This document shows positions 38,326 to 46,626 of a DNA stretch of 64,000 nucleotides, in pieces. The position numbers and the translations under genes were made by a program. The first letter of the stretch is position 1. Each line of letters opens with the position of its first letter. The stretch spans positions 1 through 64,000 of the forward strand of contig CALBTB010000001.1 in assembly GCA_937967995.1 (NCBI GenBank), given 5' to 3'. The notes under the pieces are model-generated. The model did not search any database. It had not been told where the DNA came from and worked only from the letters and a program-made list of their open reading frames with translations. Source of the DNA: an uncultured Gammaproteobacteria bacterium. Its GTDB lineage: Bacteria; Pseudomonadota; Gammaproteobacteria; UBA6429; Thiohalophilaceae.

Positions 38326-38925
38326 GTGAGCGAATTAATTAATCAGTTGATCGATGCCCTGAAGTGTCTGCCCGGTGTCGGTCCGAAATCGGCACAACGT
38401 ATGGCGTATCATCTGCTGGAACGGGACAGGGAAGGGGCGTTACTGCTTTCCGAGTCGTTGCGTGAAGCCGTCGAGCGCATTGGTCACTGTGACATGTGCC
38501 GTACCTTTACCGAGCAAAGCCGGTGCCATATCTGCGCTAATGAATCACGGGTGCGGTCACAGTTATGCATTGTTGAGACGCCGGCGGATGTACTGGCTGT
38601 CGAATCAAATACCGATTATCGTGGCCTGTATTTTGTGTTGATGGGTCACCTGTCACCGCTGGATGGTATAGGCCCATCCGATATCGGCCTGGACATGCTT
38701 GCCAGACGTTTTACAGAAGAAACGATCAGTGAAGTTATTCTCGCCACCAATACAACCGTAGAAGGTGAGGCAACGGCGCATTATATTGCAGAGATGGTTG
38801 CACAACATGAGAATATTCGTGTTACCCGCATCGCGCATGGTGTACCCATTGGTGGTGAGCTGGAATACGTTAATGGTTCAACATTATCGCATGCATTTCA
38901 GGGACGACGGGATATCACCGGTTAA
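38326..38925 (+). CDS. recR: Recombination mediator RecR
   Basis: A 199-residue protein loading RecA with RecFO. It has helix-hairpin-helix LPGVGPKSAQRMAYHLLE, a zinc finger CDMCRTFTEQSRCHIC and a Toprim domain (LCIVETPADVLAVE). The start is GTG 38326. The final TTAA is shared with the convergent HDOD gene, whose stop is read from the same bases. Confidence 0.96.
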   Translation: MSELINQLIDALKCLPGVGPKSAQRMAYHLLERDREGALLLSESLREAVERIGHCDMCRTFTEQSRCHICANESRVRSQLCIVETPADVLAVESNTDYRGLYFVLMGHLSPLDGIGPSDIGLDMLARRFTEETISEVILATNTTVEGEATAHYIAEMVAQHENIRVTRIAHGVPIGGELEYVNGSTLSHAFQGRRDITG

Positions 38926-40367
38926 ACGGGTTTACCACACAGCTTCAGTGCCTGTCCCAGGCTGCCACATAAATTTTTGAAATAACCAAAGCTGCGATTA
39001 TCCACCTGACAGGCACTGGTATGCCGGTCGGCATAAACGATACCTGCCAGTTTGTCATTCACGAATACAGACATACATATAAAACTGTTTGTGCCGATCA
39101 GTTTCTGGAATTCCGATGGTACCAGTTGCCAGTACTTGTTGCGGTTACTGTCGTTAATGCAGACTGCCTGGGGTTTGCTGGCCAGGTGTTTGAACAGGTG
39201 CGGCTGGTCAAGCTTGATGGTAAAGCGGCTGAAAACCGGATCATTGTCAGCACCGATCACCGCACGTGCTGTCAGGTAACGTTGTTCCTGGTCCGGGCAG
39301 GCAAACACAACCCGGTTAAGTCCAATTCCGTCATGCATGCCCTGCAGGCAGATCGACAGGATGTCGTTAGCCGATTGTTTGTTGCTGACCGCCTCTTTGA
39401 GTTCATTTAATGTATCTCGTAACACATTAATCTGTGGCATGAGGCAGATATCCGCCTGGTAATCTGTCGCGATGGCCTGCGTGATGGTCTGTTTCTGCTG
39501 AGCAGGTCGAACCTGGGGTAACAATGCTGCTGACTGTAATACACCGTAATGCATGGCATTGCGTGCGACCTGCACTGCAAGCTGGTGTGATTCACTGACG
39601 ATATTATCCAGTGGCAGTTCAAGCCAGTCAGCTGCCTGTTTGTACAGTTCATGCATCTTGTCGCTGTACCAGTCTATCGCTGCACCACGGGCCAGTTGTA
39701 CGGCCAGCATGATACCGAAACCGCGCGGGTTACCGGCATTTTCCGCATGTAAAGCATCAATCACCAGTTTCGGCAGGTGCCAGGCTTCGGCCACAGCAAG
39801 TGATAACTGATCAAAGGTAAATCCGAGTGTAATGTACTGTGCTTCTTCGGAAGCAATGTTTTTCTCAAGTCGCAGCCTGAAGCATTTCAGTAATTCCTCC
39901 GGTGCATGCAAAGCCAGGATCATTTCACCCAGGAAGTGTAACTGTGTGGCAGCAAAGACTTCGTCCGGTGTCATATCACGACGTTGCTTGGCCCAGTAAA
40001 CTGCCTGAATACCGGCATGGTATGCACGGCAAAAAACGCGCATCAACTGCAGGCGCGAATCTTCATGTAATTTCCTGTCAACAACCGGCAGATTGGCGGC
40101 GATGTTTGCCAGTGGCTCGGTGCCGACCAGCATGATGGCCTGTTGAACAGAGACGACTTCCTTTTGCAGGCGCTTACCATCCTTGCCGTTACAGGTGCGC
40201 AACACGTGCACCGTGAGTCCCGGATCCTGTTCAACGACATCGACGATTTTCTGTATCGGTGCCGTTTCCAGTTTACAAACACGCTGCAGCTCCCGGGTCG
40301 TATCCGGCAGTGTGGGAATGGGCCTGTTACCAACCCGGTCTATCCATTGCTTGATGGCGGGGTGCAT
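38922..40367 (-). CDS. HDOD-domain signalling protein
   Basis: A 481-residue protein. The HDOD domain spans about 10-215 (IPTLPDTTRELQRVCKLE, then VEQDPGLTVHVLRTCNG). The last 150 residues (IGLNRVVFACPDQEQRYLTARAVIGAD) resemble a GAF-type sensor. HDOD proteins lack the metal-binding HD pair and act as scaffolds in motility and biofilm signalling. The gene is divergent from motA and has a candidate sigma-28 promoter, so it may belong to the flagellar regulon. Confidence 0.85.
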   Translation of the reverse strand: MHPAIKQWIDRVGNRPIPTLPDTTRELQRVCKLETAPIQKIVDVVEQDPGLTVHVLRTCNGKDGKRLQKEVVSVQQAIMLVGTEPLANIAANLPVVDRKLHEDSRLQLMRVFCRAYHAGIQAVYWAKQRRDMTPDEVFAATQLHFLGEMILALHAPEELLKCFRLRLEKNIASEEAQYITLGFTFDQLSLAVAEAWHLPKLVIDALHAENAGNPRGFGIMLAVQLARGAAIDWYSDKMHELYKQAADWLELPLDNIVSESHQLAVQVARNAMHYGVLQSAALLPQVRPAQQKQTITQAIATDYQADICLMPQINVLRDTLNELKEAVSNKQSANDILSICLQGMHDGIGLNRVVFACPDQEQRYLTARAVIGADNDPVFSRFTIKLDQPHLFKHLASKPQAVCINDSNRNKYWQLVPSEFQKLIGTNSFICMSVFVNDKLAGIVYADRHTSACQVDNRSFGYFKNLCGSLGQALKLCGKPV

Positions 40368-40431
40368 CGTTTAATCCAATTAACAACCTAAAATGTGTGG
40401 ATTTGAGCGCTGACTAATCAACACTTGATCA

Positions 40432-40459
40432 TTATCGGAATCAATTGCTTACCGCTTTA
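40432..40459 (-). promoter_or_regulatory. Candidate sigma-28 promoter of the HDOD gene
   Basis: On the minus strand TAAAGCGG, a 12-base spacer and TCCGATAA are visible. The -10 is near consensus, but the spacer is one base longer than optimal. The predicted start gives a leader of about 60 bases. Confidence 0.45.
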
Positions 40460-40499
40460 ACTGCCATTTTGCCGGTTATTCTCAGCCATGGCCCGATTC

Positions 40500-40526
40500 T
40501 TAAGTTTCAGGATTTACAGACGATAA
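40500..40526 (+). promoter_or_regulatory. Sigma-28 (FliA) promoter of motAB
   Basis: TTAAGTTT (40500-40507), an 11-base spacer and GACGATAA (40519-40526) match the FliA consensus at 7 of 8 positions in each box. It lies 45 bases upstream of the motA ATG. Confidence 0.8.
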
Positions 40527-40570
40527 TTTCTCTGTGGATTAGATGAGTCTAACAGGGAATTCGCACACTC

Positions 40571-41425
40571 ATGAAAGTCATCTTTGGTACTATTTTTGTA
40601 ATTATCTGCGTATTTGGTGGATTCATCATTTCGGGCGGACAATTGCTGGCATTATGGCATCCACCCGAGTTGATGATTATTCTGGGTGGTGCAACCGGTG
40701 CCTTTATCATTGCCAATCCACCTTCTGTTTTAAAAGCATCCGCGAGTGGCCTGGTTGGAATATTAAAAGGGAGCAAGTACAACAAAGCGACCTACATGGA
40801 CTTGCTTACCCTGATGCATAACCTGTTTGCCAAGGCGCGTAAAGAAGGCCTGATGGCACTGGAAGGCGATATCGATGAACCACACGAAAGTGAAATCTTT
40901 AACCAGTTTCCCAAGATAGCCAAAAACCACCATCTGATTGATTTTATCTGTGACTATTTACGTCTGATGGTGGGCGGCAACATGAACGCCTTTGAACTGG
41001 AAAACCTGATGGATGTGGAAATGGAAACACACCATCATGAAGCGGGCGCAGGACCGACAGCGGTGACCACCATGTCTGACGGTTTACCCGGTTTCGGTAT
41101 TGTTGCCGCGGTAATGGGTGTTGTTATTACCATGGGTTTTATCAGCGAACCACCGGAAGTATTAGGACAAAAGGTGGGTGCAGCCCTGGTAGGTACCTTC
41201 CTGGGGATTCTGTTTGCTTACGGGTTCGTTGGCCCAATGGCAAAAGCCATGGAGAACCAGGTTGAAGAAGATACCATGCTGTTTGGCTGTGCCAAGACCT
41301 GTATCCTGGCAACGTTGAATGGTTATACCCCGCAGATTGCTATTGAGTTTGGCCGTAAAGCACTGGCCAGCAATGTTCGTCCCAGCTTTACAGAACTGGA
41401 AGAACACATCAAGGGACAGAAGTAA
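40571..41425 (+). CDS. motA: Flagellar stator protein MotA
   Basis: A 284-residue, four-membrane-segment stator subunit. Segments lie at about 4-22, 32-50, 170-190 and 200-222. The cytosolic loop with charged residues contacts FliG, and the proton-channel region includes GLPGFGIVAAVMGVVITMG. Length and the TYMDLLTLMHNLFAKARKEG loop match the Pseudomonas MotA class. It is followed by motB 21 bases on. Confidence 0.96.
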   Translation: MKVIFGTIFVIICVFGGFIISGGQLLALWHPPELMIILGGATGAFIIANPPSVLKASASGLVGILKGSKYNKATYMDLLTLMHNLFAKARKEGLMALEGDIDEPHESEIFNQFPKIAKNHHLIDFICDYLRLMVGGNMNAFELENLMDVEMETHHHEAGAGPTAVTTMSDGLPGFGIVAAVMGVVITMGFISEPPEVLGQKVGAALVGTFLGILFAYGFVGPMAKAMENQVEEDTMLFGCAKTCILATLNGYTPQIAIEFGRKALASNVRPSFTELEEHIKGQK

Positions 41426-41446
41426 TCTTCCCGGTCGAGGCCCCGC

Positions 41447-42460
41447 GTGGACGATAAGCAGCAACCGATAATCGTCAAGAAGGTCAAGAAGGGTGGTCAT
41501 GGCCATCATGGTGGCGCGTGGAAAGTGGCCTATGCGGACTTCGTAACGGCCATGATGGCGTTCTTCCTGTTGATGTGGTTGCTGGGTGGTTCGTCACATC
41601 ATGTTCGCGAAGGTATCGCCGACTGGTTCAGGAACCCTACCGGTGTACAGGGACCGGGCGGTGCCAGTACCAGCCTGATCAAACTGGGCGGCGCAATGGA
41701 AATCCCGCGCAGTGACAAGCGTAAAAAAGCCCCCAGCGAAACCAACAAGAAAGCCTTTCAGACCAAGGAAGCCGAACAGTCTGAGAATCAGAAAAAAGAC
41801 GACGAGCAACCGACAGACTCACCACAACAGAAAACCTTTTTCTCGAAAGAAGAAAACGAGCAGGATAAGAAACGCCTCGATGCCTTGTTGGCGGAATTAA
41901 AAGAAGCAATAGAACGCAGTCAGGCACTCAAACCCTTCAAGGATCAGTTGTTACTGGATGTGACACCTGAAGGACTGCGCATTCAGATCGTCGACAAGGA
42001 AAACCGGCCGATGTTTGATTCATCCAGTGCCATCCTGAAGTCATATACACGTAAGATACTTCGTAAAATCGGAAATATCATCAATACGGTTCCCAATCCT
42101 ATCAGTATATCCGGCCATACCGATGCCACACCGTTTGCCAGTAAATATATTTATGTCGAATATGGTACCTTTGAGGAACGAAGGGCATACAGTAACTGGG
42201 AGTTGTCTGCGGATCGCGCCAATGCAGCGCGACGCGAACTGATCAAGGGTGGTATGAAACCGGATAAAATTGGCCGGGTTGTTGGCCTGTCGTCGTCAAT
42301 ATTGTTCGACAAGAAAAATCCTCACAGCCCGATCAATCGCCGTATCAGTATTATCGTACTCAACAAGGAAGCGGCAGCGGCAGCCGGGTTACTGGAGGGT
42401 CAGGGCGGTGTCAAACCCGAGCAGGTACCGGATAAACTCAAATCAGGTCAGCCCGGCTAG
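41447..42460 (+). CDS. motB: Flagellar stator protein MotB
   Basis: A 337-residue stator subunit. The single membrane segment carries the proton-binding D31 in AYADFVTAMMAFFLLMWLLG. A Lys/Glu-rich linker follows, then an OmpA-like peptidoglycan-binding domain (ISGHTDATPF, NWELSADRANAARREL). The start is GTG 41447. Its last 18 bases overlap the convergent rsgA end. Confidence 0.96.
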   Translation: MDDKQQPIIVKKVKKGGHGHHGGAWKVAYADFVTAMMAFFLLMWLLGGSSHHVREGIADWFRNPTGVQGPGGASTSLIKLGGAMEIPRSDKRKKAPSETNKKAFQTKEAEQSENQKKDDEQPTDSPQQKTFFSKEENEQDKKRLDALLAELKEAIERSQALKPFKDQLLLDVTPEGLRIQIVDKENRPMFDSSSAILKSYTRKILRKIGNIINTVPNPISISGHTDATPFASKYIYVEYGTFEERRAYSNWELSADRANAARRELIKGGMKPDKIGRVVGLSSSILFDKKNPHSPINRRISIIVLNKEAAAAAGLLEGQGGVKPEQVPDKLKSGQPG

Positions 42461-43327
42461 TACCTTGTAACTGTGCCAGCGTCGTTGACTGATCGAACCC
42501 GATTTGACCGCCGCAGCGATGGCACAACCGGGTTCTGCATCATGTGTGCAATCCCGAAATTTGCACTGCCCGAGAAAGGGACGAAACTCACGGAATCCCT
42601 GGCTCAATTGCTCTGCACTGAAAGGTTTTAAGCCAAATTCACGTACACCCGGTGAATCGATAATGTACGTTTCATTGTCCAGTTTATACAGCCGTGTCGT
42701 GGTGGTGGTGTGGCGGCCCTTGTTGGTGGTATAGGAGATACTTGCGATGACGGGATTCGCATCTGGTGCCAGTGTTCGAATCAGCGAGGATTTACCCACG
42801 CCGGACTGGCCGACAAAGACAACGGTTGATCCGTCAATCTCATCACGTAACTGTTTGATTCCCGTAATCACCTTGGTGCAGACACGAAATATCTCGTAAC
42901 CGATTTTTTCGTATACAGCCAGTTCATTGATGACCTTGTCGGAAGTCTGTTCGTCAAGCAGGTCAATTTTATTAAAGACAATAATCGGCGTGATACTGGC
43001 AAATTCACAGGCCACCAGGTAACGATCGATTAAACCGGTTTTATAGGCCGGTTTGATTGCACAGACGATAATCGCCTTGTCGGCATTACTTACAACCAGT
43101 TTTTCCGGATTATGTCGCGTGCTGCGGGTCAGCACGCCGTGGCGGGGTAACAGTTCATCGATAACGACGGCATTGTCGTTTGTGGTATGCCAGGTGACCT
43201 TGTCGCCGGTGACCAGTGGCGGTAACTGGCTACGTGTCAGTGCCCGATGCTCGCTACCGCTATCATCCTGAATCAGTATTTCATTTCCGAAGTTGGCCAC
43301 AACAATGGCGTGTTGACTACCTGGCAT
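42443..43327 (-). CDS. rsgA: Ribosome small-subunit GTPase RsgA
   Basis: A 294-residue circularly permuted GTPase that matures the 30S subunit. The motif order is G4 (VFNKIDLL), then G1 (GQSGVGKSSLIRTL), then G3 (DSPGVREFGL), ending in a zinc knuckle CKFRDCTHDAEPGCAI. An N-terminal OB fold is present. The orn-rsgA-motBA neighbourhood is conserved in Pseudomonas. Confidence 0.96.
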   Translation of the reverse strand: MPGSQHAIVVANFGNEILIQDDSGSEHRALTRSQLPPLVTGDKVTWHTTNDNAVVIDELLPRHGVLTRSTRHNPEKLVVSNADKAIIVCAIKPAYKTGLIDRYLVACEFASITPIIVFNKIDLLDEQTSDKVINELAVYEKIGYEIFRVCTKVITGIKQLRDEIDGSTVVFVGQSGVGKSSLIRTLAPDANPVIASISYTTNKGRHTTTTTRLYKLDNETYIIDSPGVREFGLKPFSAEQLSQGFREFRPFLGQCKFRDCTHDAEPGCAIAAAVKSGSISQRRWHSYKVLAGLT

Positions 43328-43332
43328 CTTTT

Positions 43333-43668
43333 TTATTGATTCAGTGCATCTATTTTTGCCGCACAGATAAAGTCGTTACGGGACAAGCCGCCCACCGAGT
43401 GCGTGCTAAAGGTGATTTTGCAGCGGTTATAGGTAACGAATAAATCAGGATGATGATCCTCGCTATGGGCAATCCAGGCAACGGCGTTTACAAACGCGAG
43501 AGTGTGGTAATAGTCTTTATGTTTAAATTCCCTGACGATCTGTTTGCCATCATCGGAAATCTGCCAGTCTGGAATGTGTTTGTGCAGGGATTTGGCAGCC
43601 GCCGCATCAAGCGGCGGGCTGCCTTTTTCAAGCGCCTGGCATTTTTCATTCAGCAGGGCCGCTGTCAT
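43333..43668 (-). CDS. phhB: Pterin-4a-carbinolamine dehydratase
   Basis: 111 residues from ATG 43668, preferred because MTAALLNEKCQALEKGSPPL is the family-like N-terminus (the frame extends to 43740). Conserved AWIAHSEDHHPDLFVTYNRC and STHSVGGLSRNDF hold the active-site histidines. It recycles the tetrahydrobiopterin cofactor where phenylalanine hydroxylase exists; that partner is not in the window. It lies just downstream of the cytochrome gene on the same strand. Confidence 0.93.
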   Translation of the reverse strand: MTAALLNEKCQALEKGSPPLDAAAAKSLHKHIPDWQISDDGKQIVREFKHKDYYHTLAFVNAVAWIAHSEDHHPDLFVTYNRCKITFSTHSVGGLSRNDFICAAKIDALNQ

Positions 43669-43670
43669 GT

Positions 43671-43970
43671 TCACTTCTCGAACTTGTAAAAAGTTTCGTT
43701 GAGATAAGCAATCACATCTTCGATCTGGTGCTGAGGCCATTCCACCCCGAGCGCGGTTTTACAACGTTTCACCTGGTTGTTTAACGCCTCAAAAGATTCA
43801 ATTTTTCTGTCCGGGCGGGTATAGATACCTGTACCGTCACCGCCCAGCATATTGGCATGGCAACTGATACAGTTATCCTTGTGTAAATCGCGGCCACGCT
43901 GAACATCGCCGGCAGCCAAAACCTGGGTCGAGCTTAATATCAATCCTGTGATAACGACGAAAGTTTTCAT
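43671..43970 (-). CDS. Small monohaem c-type cytochrome
   Basis: A 99-residue exported cytochrome. A signal peptide (residues 1-19, ending VLAAG) is followed by a haem site CISCH (about 36-40) and a candidate axial Met in NMLGGDG. The C-terminal helix is IEDVIAYLNETFYKFEK. It is probably a periplasmic electron carrier; the partner is unknown. GGAGG lies upstream of the ATG. Confidence 0.9.
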   Translation of the reverse strand: MKTFVVITGLILSSTQVLAAGDVQRGRDLHKDNCISCHANMLGGDGTGIYTRPDRKIESFEALNNQVKRCKTALGVEWPQHQIEDVIAYLNETFYKFEK

Positions 43971-43991
43971 TTCCGGTTCCTCCAGAAAGTG

Positions 43992-45236
43992 TTAAGTGGA
44001 AATTTTAGATGACAAATGGGCTATCCGCACGGGAGCCGGCGGATGTGAATCGTGGAACGCCGAATACAGAGGATCCGGTGTCAGGGTATTGGCATTTTCC
44101 TCGTAGAGTTTTACCAATGCCTGGATCAGGTTGGCCGGATTACTCTGTCTGGCAGCAAAGTCGTCTGCTTCGAATTCATGTTTGCGGCTGAAAAATGAAA
44201 ACAGCGGCTGAAAGTAAACGCCAAATACGGATAACAGCAGCATAAAGATGATTAACGCCATATAAGTTGAGTTATTGGTGACATTCAGACCGGCAAAAAA
44301 CCATGTCTGCTGCATCAGCCAGCCGAGCAGGGCAAGCAGGCCGAGCGTCATGATAGCCATCGACAGCAAGTGTTTGTGAATATGCCTGTGTTTAAAGTGA
44401 CCCAGTTCATGGGCCAGTACCGCCTCGATTTCGTCGGCCTGCAGGGATTTGAGTAGCGTATCGAAAAACACAATGCGCTTGTTTTCGCCAAGGCCGGTAA
44501 AGTATGCATTGCCATGACTGGAACGTTTCGATCCATCCATTACGAAAATACCTTTACTGGTAAATCCGCAGCGGTCCAGCAGCGTTTCGATGCGCTGTTT
44601 AAGTTCAGTATCATCGAGTGTACTGAACTTGTTGAATAACGGCGCAATCCAGGTCGGGTAAATAAAAATCATCAGCAGGCTGAACGTCATCCAGACTATC
44701 CAGACATACAGCCACCAGTAACTGCCGGAATACTGCATGAGCCACAATATCAGCCACAGCAGCGGGACACCGATAGTCAGGGTGATTAACAGGCCTTTTG
44801 CCAGATCGGCGATGAATAATCCAGGTGTGGTACGGTTAAAGCCAAAGCGCTGTTCCAGTATAAACGTTCTATATATATTAAACGGGAGGTCCAGCAGACT
44901 GCCGATCAGCATGAAACTGATCATAACGGCCACACCCAGCCAGATGGCATTTACGAGTTGTGATTGCCATAACTGGTCCAGCAGGTTCAATCCGCCACCC
45001 AGTGTCCAGGCCAGTAGCAGGGCAGTGGCATAAAACAGTTCAACGCGGCTGACGCGTAACCGGGCGTTTGTGTAATCGGCCGCTTTCTGATGTGCTTCGA
45101 GACTGATCTTACCGGCGAATGCTTCAGGGACCTGGCCACGATGAGCCATGACGTGACGCATTTGCCGATGGTTCAACCACCACTGCAGTGCGACGGCGCC
45201 GATGACGGCGATGAGAAAGACATAACTAAACCACAC
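43992..45236 (-). CDS. M48-family membrane metallopeptidase (Ste24-like)
   Basis: A 414-residue multi-pass protease. The zinc site HELGH is in VLAHELGHFKHRHIHKH, with a downstream Glu in RKHEFEADDFAARQ. About seven hydrophobic segments are present. The family (CAAX protease 1/Ste24) is also linked to membrane-protein quality control. It lies upstream of the cytochrome gene and may share its transcript. Confidence 0.92.
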   Translation of the reverse strand: MWFSYVFLIAVIGAVALQWWLNHRQMRHVMAHRGQVPEAFAGKISLEAHQKAADYTNARLRVSRVELFYATALLLAWTLGGGLNLLDQLWQSQLVNAIWLGVAVMISFMLIGSLLDLPFNIYRTFILEQRFGFNRTTPGLFIADLAKGLLITLTIGVPLLWLILWLMQYSGSYWWLYVWIVWMTFSLLMIFIYPTWIAPLFNKFSTLDDTELKQRIETLLDRCGFTSKGIFVMDGSKRSSHGNAYFTGLGENKRIVFFDTLLKSLQADEIEAVLAHELGHFKHRHIHKHLLSMAIMTLGLLALLGWLMQQTWFFAGLNVTNNSTYMALIIFMLLLSVFGVYFQPLFSFFSRKHEFEADDFAARQSNPANLIQALVKLYEENANTLTPDPLYSAFHDSHPPAPVRIAHLSSKIST

Positions 45237-45342
45237 AATGGATCCCTTTCATTGGCATTTGATAGTGTGACAACAGAATTATAAACTGGTGCAATGTAGC
45301 GTTTGCTACAATTCATGGCAAGCACAGATAACAGGAATACCC

Positions 45343-45909
45343 ATGCCACAGGACAGTAATAATCTCATCTGGATCGATCTGGAAATGACCGGTCTCGATA
45401 CCCAGAACGACGTCATCATTGAAATAGCCACTATCGTCACCGATGCGCAGCTCAACATTCTGGCGGAAGGGCCGGTGCTGGCCATCTCCCAGCCGGACAG
45501 CGTGCTGGATGGGATGGATGAGTGGAACACCCGCCAGCACGGCCAGTCCGGTCTGACTGAACGGGTCAGGAACAGCGACGTCAGTGAACAGGATGCGGAG
45601 CAGGCTACTATCACGTTTCTGCAGCAATTCGTCCCCGCCAGGGTATCACCGATGTGTGGCAACAGTATCTGCCAGGATCGTCGGTTTCTGGCGCGCTGTA
45701 TGCCAGAACTGGAAAGGTACTTTCACTACCGCAACCTGGATGTCAGCACACTCAAGGAACTGGCGCGACGCTGGATGCCCGGCATCATGAGCGGGGTGGA
45801 AAAGAAAGGTGCGCATCTGGCACTGGATGATATCCGCGATTCCATTGAGGAATTAAAGTACTACCGCCAGCATTTGTTTGTTGAAGTCGCACAGCAACCA
45901 GCCAACTAA
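45343..45909 (+). CDS. orn: Oligoribonuclease
   Basis: A 188-residue 3'-5' exonuclease that finishes RNA decay and also degrades pGpG from cyclic-di-GMP. ATG 45343 is chosen because MPQDSNNLIWIDLEMTGLD is the canonical start; the frame opens earlier at 45289. The DEDDh residues are D12, E14, then SICQDRRF and HLALDDIRDSI. The nearby diguanylate cyclase makes the pGpG link functionally relevant. Confidence 0.96.
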   Translation: MPQDSNNLIWIDLEMTGLDTQNDVIIEIATIVTDAQLNILAEGPVLAISQPDSVLDGMDEWNTRQHGQSGLTERVRNSDVSEQDAEQATITFLQQFVPARVSPMCGNSICQDRRFLARCMPELERYFHYRNLDVSTLKELARRWMPGIMSGVEKKGAHLALDDIRDSIEELKYYRQHLFVEVAQQPAN

Positions 45910-46021
45910 CCCGAGTCAGAATCCCGGCAAGCCACAGCGGCGTTAGAGTCAAAGCTCTGGCGCCGCGATCCCCTCCCTATGTAACTCATTGATTCGACAC
46001 TTCGAAAATCCGCCAAATCGG

Positions 46022-46037
46022 TGGCATACGTTTTGCA
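46022..46037 (+). promoter_or_regulatory. Sigma-54 promoter of the fliL operon
   Basis: TGGCATACGTTTTGCA matches the -24/-12 pattern TGGCAC-N5-TTGCA with exact spacing. The implied start near 46047 leaves a short leader containing AGGAAAGGAG. In Pseudomonas such promoters are activated by FleQ. Confidence 0.8.
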
Positions 46038-46066
46038 GCTCAGGCAGAACAGGAAAGGAGTGTGTA

Positions 46067-46615
46067 ATGGCCAAAGACGATGAACTGGAACTGGACACCA
46101 GCAAGGGTGGTGGTGGCAAGGGCAAACTGATTGTCATCATTGTTCTGGTTGTATTACTAACCGCCGGTGGTGTGATTGGCGGATTATATTTCGCCGGTAT
46201 GCTCGGTGGCGGAGACGCGGGTGCCGAAGCGGGTGCCACGGAAGAAGAAAACAAGGAAGTGACGGCCAAACCGGCTTTTTACCAGGAACTGCAACCGGCA
46301 TTTGTCGTGAATTTCGAGGAACAGACCGATGCAGCCTACCTGCAGGTGGAAATGCAGGTCATGGTACATGATCAGGCGGTTCTGTCAGAAGTGACCAAGC
46401 ACATGCCGGTGATTCGCAACAACATCCTGTTGATTTTAAGTGCGCAGAAATATGACGTCGTCAAAACACGCGCGGGCAAGGAAGCACTCCAGCAAACCAT
46501 TCTCGAAGCAATTCAGGCTGTGCTGGACGAGGCCAACAAGGACCAACCTGCCGAGGAAGGGCAGGAGCCACACAAAATCGAGCAGGTTTATTTTACCAGT
46601 TTCATTATGCAGTAG
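46067..46615 (+). CDS. fliL: Flagellar basal-body protein FliL
   Basis: A 182-residue stator-associated protein. ATG 46067 follows AGGAAAGGAG and gives MAKDDELELD; the frame opens earlier at 45989 but that part is upstream of the predicted transcript start. One membrane segment (about 19-43, LIVIIVLVVLLTAGGVIGGL) is followed by an acidic linker and the periplasmic FliL domain. First gene of the sigma-54 operon. Confidence 0.93.
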   Translation: MAKDDELELDTSKGGGGKGKLIVIIVLVVLLTAGGVIGGLYFAGMLGGGDAGAEAGATEEENKEVTAKPAFYQELQPAFVVNFEEQTDAAYLQVEMQVMVHDQAVLSEVTKHMPVIRNNILLILSAQKYDVVKTRAGKEALQQTILEAIQAVLDEANKDQPAEEGQEPHKIEQVYFTSFIMQ

Positions 46616-46626
46616 AGGACAGGACC

